A stretch of DNA of 64,000 nt from Nectonema munidae. Taxonomy: Eukaryota > Nematomorpha > Nectonematoida > Nectonematidae. A program made the translations under genes and the position numbers. Positions 56,992 to 64,000 of this stretch are shown here, piece after piece. Numbering within the stretch: position 1 is the first letter of the stretch; every line of letters starts with the position of its first letter. The notes beneath the pieces were generated by a model. That model was not told the DNA's origin, did no database searches, and worked only from the letters and a program-made list of their open reading frames with translations. Where the stretch lies: assembly GCA_030549495.1 (NCBI GenBank), contig JAUIRK010000964.1, forward strand, positions 248,001-312,000, in the 5' to 3' direction.

Positions 56992-57494
56992 TATTAATAT
57001 AGTTTAAGCTAGTTGTTTTTTGTAACTAATGGAACAAAATTAGGATAAAAATAGATATCAAACATTTTAATATCAAAAACATTACTGTTAAAATCAGCTA
57101 TGCTGAAAGTATATTTAGAAAGAAATGGGAATATATACGAGTTTATAAATTGAGAGAAATTAAAAATGGTGGATGAGGGAGAGCGATTTATACAGAAACA
57201 GTAAAATTCGTATTATCGTAGGAAATATCAATTTTTGGAAATTCACATAAGTTGCAGCAAACACTGGTATTTATGGGTTTTCGTTATTTACCTTATATCA
57301 CATATATTCTATATAGAGACAAACCTGAATTAAGAGACCGCTTAAGGGAACCAAGAAAAGTGGTCTTTGTCAATAGATGGGCTCTTAATCATGGCTAATT
57401 GGTAAGAATTGAAACGGGTCGTGTGATAGTTCAATAAAGGTGATCTTGAAAGCCACGTCTTGTTCCAAAAGATTAACACAGTATTTATTTAAAG
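56992..57494. other. Upstream of the galectin exon; possible pogo-like remnant near 57320
   Basis: AGACAAACCTGAATTAAGAG followed by ACCGCTTAAG (57317-57349) resembles a pogo/Tigger end with AAGCGACC-type repeats. I could not identify the first galectin exon, which should lie on this side. Confidence 0.35.
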
Positions 57495-57720
57495 CTTTGA
57501 AATCAATCTCAGCAACCATTATCCAAACACTACGCTCCAAGAAGACACCAAAGTTGCCTTGAAACTTGAGTACTCCTTTTCAACAGGAATTCTTGTAAGA
57601 ACTTCCTACAGTAGTGATGAAGGAGGCTGGCAGGAAACGCAGAATCTCGGCCCTGCGATTCCCATCATCAAAGGAAATCCCTTCAGCATTCTTATTCTCT
57701 TGGAGGAAAAGGAATTCAAG
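57495..57720 (+). CDS. Galectin-like protein, carbohydrate-recognition-domain exon 1
   Basis: The exon follows AAAG (57491-57494) and ends at AAG before GTAAGT (57721). It encodes FEINLSNHYPNTTLQEDTKV, ALKLEYSFSTGILVRTSYSS, DEGGWQETQ, then GNPFSILILLEEKEFK. The order FxINL, a β-strand ending ILVRxSY, GGW, and PFxIxIxxxxxxFK is that of galectins, which bind β-galactosides on or outside cells. The conserved His-x-Asn-x-Arg is replaced (KLEYSF) and Asn before Ser is Thr; only the Trp is clear. Sugar binding is thus doubtful. The exon joins 61575 in phase 0 across a 3.85-kb intron. Confidence 0.82.
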
Positions 57721-58254
57721 GTAAGTTCCTAATTTCATTCTCACGTTCCCAACCACACTCAATTTATAGCCCTAACCTATAGAAGCGCTTATTTAATTGG
57801 CCGGGCTCAGACTATTTAATTATCTATTTTAATGTGAATGCCAGCGTTTTGACAAATAATAAATCATTTAAAATAATCGAACCTATTTTAATTTTACCTA
57901 AAATAATTATTCATGGACTAGAATGATCTTGTACCAAGGAAGATTTTCTCATGTCTGAGAAGAAGATAGGGTTTGTCTAATATAGAAGGACAGTGCCGTC
58001 TCTACCATGTTGGGTATGCTCACACCGTTACGAGTAGGCAGAAATACACATACTATGACACACAGAGCCGCCACACATATATAGTTATATTATTTGTAAA
58101 TAGTATCTATTTATTTATTTTATAGTTTAAATGCCACAGAAGAGAAGAGAATAGCTATTTGGACTAGGGTCAACTATTTTGTCTAGGGCGGGGTACACAC
58201 ATTCCTCATTCTGTTGGGTGTTTGAAAAGCTCCCTTAATCGCCACACTGCTTGT

Positions 58255-58680
58255 TTTCAACCGCTTTATTACTGACAAAGGAATTGAGCAGGAGCTTCTT
58301 TTTTACCGACATTAGAGATATCAACAAAGGCAGTTGTAATGACAGTAAATGCAATTTTTTTCAAAAGTTGGAACAAACTGGAAAGGGTTTGCAGACCTAA
58401 TTTTCATGGTCCACGATCAGGATTCGTAGCTCATGTTAAGTAGAAGCAATCGTGTTTGAAATGAACTTACTTACTCTTCCAGGACTTGGATGCTAAGCGC
58501 ACTTCTCTTTCATTTCAAAGATAAGTGGAATGACTTTCGAAAGGAAAGATACTGACCCTGGTATTAGAACTGTGGGAAGAAGTAACGTTGTTCTTGAGTT
58601 TCAACATCAAGGTGTCACTTTCTGATTTCAGTTTCTTCACCACTGAAGGATTTGTAGCACGAATGAATGGCTTATTTTGT
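58255..58680 (+). pseudogene. hAT transposase remnant in a galectin intron
   Basis: Plus-strand pieces in several frames: DKGIEQELLFYR, then GPRSGFVAHVK (58421-58455), then VEWLSKGKILTLVLELWEEV (58526-58590) with TLFLSF. EELLxxxxL, GxRSGFxAxVK and VRWLSKGxVLxRVxELxEEV occur in that order in GTF2IRD2-related hAT transposases. Many frameshifts and stops. No termini found. Confidence 0.65.
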
Positions 58681-59287
58681 TGTTAATTTTGAAACTCTGA
58701 ATGAACTAAAACAAATTACAGAGAAACAGGAGCAGCGTGATTGAGGGCACTGATTCCATCAATACTTTGATGGCATCACTCGAACCTTGTCTTCATTTGA
58801 AAAAGAATTTGACATCTTGTAAAACAAGAATTCATGTGTGGTTTTTTGTATTATGTTTAACTCTAAAAATAGGGATTATCTTTTAGTTTTCATCACTTTT
58901 GAAGCAATTTTCTTTCTTTTCTGAAAAACGAAACATTTCTGCGTCTTAATTGCGCTGATTAAATGATCCCGTTCAATGAATCCTCCGTCATTTTCTTTCC
59001 AGATATCAATCTAAATAATGAAAACAAAATAAAAAAAATTAGAATTTTATTCACTCAAATGTTTCAGTAGACGCTATCTACCATCATCTTTTGTGCGTGC
59101 ACACACAAAGCACTGATGTTTGTAGATAGAGTCAACTGAAGTATTTGTACAAATAAATTTGCCGAGTGCTTAACCCATTTTTATTGTTTTCATTATAAGT
59201 AATGGACTTTTTCATAACATGTCTTAATCTAAATGATGTTATTGTTAGCATATACTCTATTCCCAATAAGAAATCTTTTTGTTTGGA
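58681..59287. other. Galectin intron; no gene seen
   Basis: The plus frame NFETLNELKQITEKQEQRD (about 58693-58752) is hydrophilic but short and likely belongs to the hAT remnant. The rest is AT-rich. Confidence 0.4.
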
Positions 59288-60330
59288 TCAAGGGTCAACA
59301 AACTTTTTTAAAGCGACCTGGATTACCGAAAAGTTTAAAAACACAGGCGTTATGAAATTCCTATTAATACTTGCTTCTATATAAAGTAAACATAATTATA
59401 TTTTAAAAAATCATCAACAAACAAAAATAAATAAGAATAATAGTCAAATATAAACAAAATATCTGTGTAAATATCATACAAATTAAAACTGTATGGTAAA
59501 AAATGTGATTTATGAAAGTGACTATTAATTTTCAAAATTTCATTGAAGTTTGGTTTTAAATCTCTGCATCCAATCAAAAGTAATACTTTTAAATATTCAT
59601 CAGTCAATCTTGTTCGGTAAGTTCACTTTACATACTTTATTTTTGAAGATGTTTCTTCACAAACATAAGTTATATCAAAGAGTGATGCCACACCAGCAGC
59701 AAATTTCTTCGAGTTTTGGAACTAAGTTTCAGGTAAACAACAATTTCCAACTTTATCCAGATCTGAAAATCTTCCTGAAAAATGTTTATTCAAGTCAAAC
59801 ATATTTTTTATTAAAATCAAAATTAATACTTCCAGTAATTATAGAGCTAAATTCTTTGAAACATTGAAAATGAGAAAAATCTTTCATTATTGTGTTTCAA
59901 ATAATATAAGTTTTCTTGGAAATCCTTTGGTGAGTTTATTAAAATCACTAATAAGATTATCTCCTTAAAGTTTTAAATTTAATTCATTTATGTGAGATGC
60001 GATGTCAACTGAAAATCCAAATTTTGATAGCCAGATGGGATTACAGATCATTGGATTATCTTTTTTTGAATAAGAAAAAAATTTATTTCATTTAGAAAAA
60101 ATGAAAACATTTTTACCACAAATGAGCGATCTTACGGCTTTGTAAAAATCCAAGTTAAAGATTCTGAATCATCTTCAAACAAAGTTTGAAACTGGCAATG
60201 ATTTAGTGCGTGTCCTATAAAGAAGTTTAGAACAAAAACCAATGGTTTCAGCACACAGGAAAGACCTAAGTCTTCTCCACCTAAATTTAATGATGTAAAA
60301 GGCATTGAAAAAAATTGCACTTGGAATTGC
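59288..60330 (-). pseudogene. hAT transposase remnant, opposite orientation
   Basis: On the minus strand: GHALNHCQFQTLFEDDSESL (about 60230-60170), later YVCEETSSKIKYVK (about 59670-59630), and RLTDEYLKVLLLIGCRDLKP with FHKSHF (59607-59500). LNHRQFQxxLEE and CExxFSxMKxxKSxYRxRLTDExL are typical of hAT transposases. The left end, CAAGGGTCAACAAACTTTTT at 59288, has hAT-terminus form. Multiple frame breaks. Confidence 0.7.
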
Positions 60331-60644
60331 CAAATCTCCTAATTTAGTTTTAACTAACCGTTTTTAATTCCAGCCATATTTTTTCCTCAATCAACGCAAC
60401 ACTTCATAGTTGATTCCATTGAAGCTTTTGCGAAACTTTCCTGAATTTGAGAATTTTCCTCAAAATTTAGCGGGCGAACTTCTTTTTTCATAATTTTCAA
60501 AATTTATTTTAAAATCCAATGAACACACCACCATTATTACGCAACATTATACTTGCACTGTAAGCTCTCAATCCCAACACAATGTACATATTTTATGAAG
60601 TCAAATGACCTTGTTTGTAATTCTAATTGCATCAACCTTCTAGT

Positions 60645-61025
60645 TGAGTGGTTTTTAAATTGGAGCATGGGGATCGAGAAGGGGACACTTAATGAATCCT
60701 TTTTCGCTAAAGCCTTTAATAGAATCGGCCATGATATTATTCTCAAACTTTATCGGATTGAAATTACAGCATTTATCCATAAATGGTATTCTGGTTTCTT
60801 ATGAAGAGTTAGCTTGTCTTTTTCCCCTATGAAATATCTAATCTTGGCTATATTTCCTCCGAAGTTCCTCTTTTCTTGATTTATATAATTGACATGTGGA
60901 AATGCTTTAATTCTTCAAGATGATATATTTGTGATTAAGGATAATTTTGCGAACTGCTCATCAATTAAATTTTTCTATAAATATGCTCATCTCCAAGAAC
61001 CTTCGATTTAATTTTCCTCAAATTC
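60645..61025 (+). pseudogene. Degenerate LINE reverse-transcriptase fragment
   Basis: The plus strand has FAKAFNRIGHDIILKLYRI, then WYSGFL, then VPLFLIYIIDMW, and further on SWTKHIK. This follows the order of LINE RT motifs (FxKAFDRVxHDxLL; VPQGSxLGPLLFxIYINDM; SWxxHI) with large losses. The GTGGTTTTTAAATTGG segment at 60650 just before it resembles a hAT terminus. Confidence 0.5.
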
Positions 61026-61228
61026 TCTCTTGGACTAAGCATATTAAGAATGAATCAATCAAAATATCAATAGATATAGGTTTATTCACATAAATTAAAA
61101 ACTGTTTATCACCTCACACTAAAAATGATATTATTCCGATATCCATCAATATGTTAATTATGTTAATATTCTTTAAATTACTTTTTGATCCTTTCAGGCA
61201 TTGGTTTTCTAAAATTAACCGTCTGCTT

Positions 61229-61413
61229 TCTTTTTCAATGAGTTTTAAGCAAATGGTTAAACAAGGTGCGTGAGTTTATTGATCCATATAATGTAAAACT
61301 TTTAGAGATCTTCCAACGGAGCTATAAAAATACAGTTTACCAACACCTTTCCTACGATTTTTCATTCTTTTTTGAATTAGTTGCCTTACTGACTAAGTCG
61401 AAATTTAAGGTAA
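61229..61413 (+). other. Unidentified exon-like segment in the galectin intron
   Basis: The frame KVREFIDPYNVKLLEIFQRS … LVALLTKSKFK has balanced composition and ends at AAG before a perfect donor GTAAGTATG (61413/61414). The preceding region has CTTTCAG at about 61193-61199, but a TGA separates the two in this phase. Neither sequence nor fold is recognised. It may be a transposon scrap. Confidence 0.25.
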
Positions 61414-61574
61414 GTATGTTTAATTCTCTCCTTTCCAAACTAAGCAAGCGAGTAACTAAGGAGACCGACTTACTCAACCTATTATTAAATAAATAATTGG
61501 TTCTAAGATGGGCTGAGTCCTAATTCTATTTTTGGACGTTGTCGACACATTTACGATTTATCCCTGTTTTTTAG

Positions 61575-61706
61575 ATAGCAGTAAATGGAAAACACTTTTG
61601 CTCATACAAATACGTTGTTCCTGTTTCGGAAATCCAAGAAATAAGCGTGAAGAGTGATGGTGATGTTTCTTTGCGTATGCTTCGCATATACCACAACAAC
61701 AAAGAC
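61575..61706 (+). CDS. Galectin-like protein, carbohydrate-recognition-domain exon 2
   Basis: The acceptor TTTTTTAG precedes ATAGCAGTAAATGG. The exon encodes IAVNGKHFCSYKYVVPVSEI, QEISVKSDGDVSLRMLRIYH and NNKD. FxVxVNGxHxxxFxYRxPxxxIxxLxIxGDVxL is the galectin C-terminal half, and joined to exon 1 it gives EEKEFKIAVNGKH, the expected continuity. The donor is taken as GTAACA at 61707, giving a 50-nt intron in phase 0. If that intron were retained, the protein would stop at VTKEHA. Confidence 0.85.
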
Positions 61707-61756
61707 GTAACAAAGGAGCATGCCTAGTAATGTGAATTTGCCATCTATCGATTTAG

Positions 61757-61948
61757 GTGACAGATGAAATAAGCAATAAAGCTAGCGACGAATCGTCACT
61801 TAATCCTGACTTCATCAAGCCCAAAACGGCGTCGGGCGAAGAAGGTATGTTTAGCAGTGGCGGTTTTGGCGGTCCTGGACAAACTCGTACTCAGCCGCAG
61901 AGTAGCAGTTCTACGTTTATTAACGCTCTTGGCAAGGGTGCAGCCATG
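61757..61948 (+). CDS. Galectin-like protein, Ser/Gly-rich linker exon
   Basis: After ATTTAG (61751-61756) the frame VTDEISNKASDESSLNPDFI, KPKTASGEEGMFSSGGFGGP, GQTRTQPQSSSSTFINALGK, GAAM is open for 64 codons and ends at the donor GTAAAC (61949). It continues the galectin frame without phase change. The composition is that of a disordered linker, such as joins domains in some galectins. That it belongs to the galectin transcript is inferred from phase and the very short intron. Confidence 0.65.
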
Positions 61949-62074
61949 GTAAACTTTCTTTTTGTTAATGATATAAAGAGGTTGTCTAGCCCGGCAATCC
62001 TCTGCCTATAATGAGACTTTTTCCTTCTTCGCTTTTCAAGCGCATGTTTTTCGAAATAATGCAATGCGCGTATA

Positions 62075-63353
62075 CAGGGTGGTCCAAAAAAACGTTCGCT
62101 TTTTAAAATTATCAATAACTCCGTAATTATCCAACATAAATAGTAAAAATTTAGACCTATGAGTATATTAGATGTTTTTATATAGTAAGAATTTTGAAAT
62201 TGTTATTTTTTTAACCCTTTCATTACCAGAAAAATCAGGCGATATTTTTAAAAAGCAGAAGATTCATATACAAAAATTTATAGCGCTAGATAATGCCTTT
62301 TACAGAAGATAAAATTCTTATTAAACATTACCGAATAGATAAGAAGTACGGCAGAATGAAATTAATGAAAGAATTCCCTCACAAAAATGGACTTTAGGAG
62401 GATTAGGTATACTTCTAAAGAAAATTGATGAAACTGGAGGCATAAAAAGAAAAGCTGGAAGTTTCAGAAAGGATTCTCAGTCAAGAAAGTCAAGCTGGAA
62501 GTTACGAAACACCTGCACAAATATCAAAGTCAATAGGAATTTGCAAGAGTAGCATCAAACGCATCATCAAGCAAGATCTCGGCCTTAAACCTTGTAAAAA
62601 AATTCGTGGTCAAAAATTAAGCATTTCAAACGAAGTTGAACGAGTCGTGTGTGCAAAGAGGCTGTTGCGGCTTGTTGATGCACACAAAATGAATGTCGGT
62701 TTTTTAGTGATGAGAAGATATTGCCTCCTTTGAATGCACAAAATGAAAAGGTGTATTTTAAAGCCAGTAAACAGAAAAATGATATCTCTAATGAGAGATT
62801 GTTCTCTACGAAGTCTCATTTTCCTAAAACTGTAATGATTCTCTTGCTGTTTCCAAGCTTGGAAAAACATCGATTCATTTTGTAGATCCTGGTGTCAAAA
62901 TCAACGGAGAATATTATCGAAATAACCTCTTAGCAAAAATGATTCCTGAGATGAACGCTTTAGTCTCTGGTCAATATTTTTTATTTCAACAAGATGGAGC
63001 TAGAGGGCACATGCAGCAAAAGATACACTTGCCTATTTGAACGAGCATGTACCTGAAATCATCTTCAAATAGTCCTGGCTTAAATCCTCTAGAGTAGCAT
63101 ATGGGGAAACTTGGCTCAACGAGTTTATAGCGGGAGAAAAATTAAAGATCTGACTGAACTGAAAATTCCTTTTGATTCAAGAATGGTCAAAATCCCCTCA
63201 GAATGAGATCGATTCTGCTATTGAACAATTTAGACCTAGGCTTCGCAAGTTGATCGAAACGGGAGGAAAACATATAGAACAATTATATTCTTGAAATTTT
63301 AGTTGAAGTTTTATTAATAAATTTTAAACCGAACATTTTTTTGGACCGCCCTG
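62075..63353 (+). mobile_element. mariner-like transposon (1,279 bp) in a galectin intron
   Basis: Terminal inverted repeats CAGGGTGGTCCAAAAAAACG and, from the right, CAGGGCGGTCCAAAAAAATG are flanked by TA on both sides (62073-62074 and 63354-63355), the Tc1/mariner target. The length is typical of a complete element. Confidence 0.95.
62293..63294 (+). pseudogene. mariner-like transposase, broken
   Basis: From ATG 62293: MPFTEDKILIKHYRIDKKYG, RMKLMKEFPHKN, GILLKKIDETGGIKRKAGSF, then in another frame SIGICKSSIKRIIKQDLGL, KPCKKIRGQKLS, ERVVCAKRLLRLVDAHK. Further on come FQQDGARGHMQQK with the second Asp, and at the end NEIDSAIEQFRPRLRKLIET. The N-terminal paired helix-turn-helix and the linker are recognisable. 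At least five frameshifts or stops occur, so it is inactive. Confidence 0.88.
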
Positions 63354-63355
63354 TA

Positions 63356-63918
63356 TATTGATAAAACAACAATTAGTTTTAAAAAAATTAATATCAAAAT
63401 TTAGCGCAATTTTTAAACTAATATGAAAGATATTTTTATTAAATAATTTAAAGGTTAACGCGTCACTGTTACGATGTGTAACAGAATTATGGATAAACAA
63501 TTTATGATGATGAGTGATTGTCCGTATAAGCAAAAATTTATGATGAATTGCGTAATTCAAATTTAATAAAAAAGGTACCCTTCTCGAAATAATTTTTTGA
63601 AGTAAACTTGGATTATATCTGATCACACCTTTTATTAACAAGAGTGAAAAATCTTTTAATAATAATTAATGAGGTTTTTTTACGTCATTTTCCTGTGGTC
63701 GGATGCTTGAATGCCCAAAATACGGAAAATTTTGGCAACATTTCCTGGGCTTTAGATGCAAAATTTATATGAATTATTTTCGTACTTTTTTAAGATACTT
63801 CATTGGAATTTATTTTATCGTCATCTTCCCCATAACTTTATACCGCTCAATGTGAATAAAAAAAAGTTTAAACTTTTTTGGTGCCACTACTTTTTAATTG
63901 TAAGAGGAAGTTTTTTAG
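63356..63918. other. Galectin intron; no gene seen
   Basis: AT-rich sequence between the mariner element and the last visible exon. Nothing recognised. Confidence 0.45.
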
Positions 63919-64000
63919 CTTGCTAAGCACATGGCTAAGAAGCAACAGAGACAAAGGATGGGGTATGGAGGAAACAGAGGAGGTGGCTTCGGAGGATATC
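63919..64000 (+). CDS. Galectin-like protein, Gly-rich exon running off the window
   Basis: The acceptor TTTTTTAG (63911-63918) precedes CTTGCTAAGCAC. In phase 0 the exon reads LAKHMAKKQQRQRMGYGGNR, GGGFGGY and continues beyond the edge. It prolongs the linker exon without frame change. Another AG at 63926-63927 would start the exon nine bases later in the same frame. The basic then Gly-rich composition suggests a disordered tail or linker to a further domain. Confidence 0.6.

Noticed and set aside
57580-57762. Minus-strand 60-codon frame over the galectin exon
   Set aside because: The plus strand has galectin motifs, matched splice sites and phase-compatible partners; the minus frame has none.

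Overview
This window is AT-rich animal genomic DNA with spliced genes, not prokaryotic. I infer an arthropod, plausibly a parasitic copepod of the sea-louse type. The reasons are the very low GC, the mix of piggyBac, hAT, Merlin and mariner DNA transposons with I-type and Jockey-type LINEs, and two recognisable animal genes with GT-AG introns. The species is a guess; a sequence search would settle it.

Two host genes are supported. On the minus strand, exons at 10230-10406 and 8013-8218 splice in phase to give the linker and GRAM domain of a TBC1D8/TBC1D9-like RabGAP. On the plus strand, exons at 57495-57720, 61575-61706, 61757-61948 and 63919 to the window edge give one galectin domain followed by a Ser/Gly-rich tail. 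The galectin domain lacks most of the usual sugar-binding residues. A C-terminal fragment of an uncharacterised SAM-protein-like family sits at the left edge. A possible exon of unknown identity lies at 34569-34692.

Most of the rest is dead mobile DNA, often nested. At 1.5-6.9 kb, hAT pieces flank a piggyBac that itself carries a second hAT. At 10.9-16.3 kb, an old reverse-transcriptase fossil of the DIRS/gypsy kind is split by a LINE whose insertion is flanked by a direct repeat of about 337 bp. At 17.5-24.6 kb there are two I-type LINEs with RNase H domains and a strong C-over-G bias. At 24.9 kb there is a Merlin remnant, at 28.8-29.8 kb a pseudogene of an uncharacterised family, and at 31.4-33.5 kb a piggyBac carrying a hAT MITE. 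At 36.65-42.87 kb a Merlin transposon with long inverted repeats is split by a 4.6 kb Jockey-like LINE that ends in telomere-like repeats.

From 44.8 to 50.7 kb, two piggyBac half-genes lie on either side of about 4 kb of inverted and tandem repeats. These include a palindrome with arms of about 430 bp and an eight-copy 126-bp satellite. At 50.95-52.96 kb is a hAT with a recognisable target duplication. At 53.1-55.7 kb a pair of 155-bp inverted repeats encloses unidentified DNA. The galectin introns hold hAT, LINE and mariner remnants. I found no operon, CRISPR array, rRNA or confident tRNA, and no multi-gene pathway. The window is best read as two host genes embedded in layered transposon fossils.
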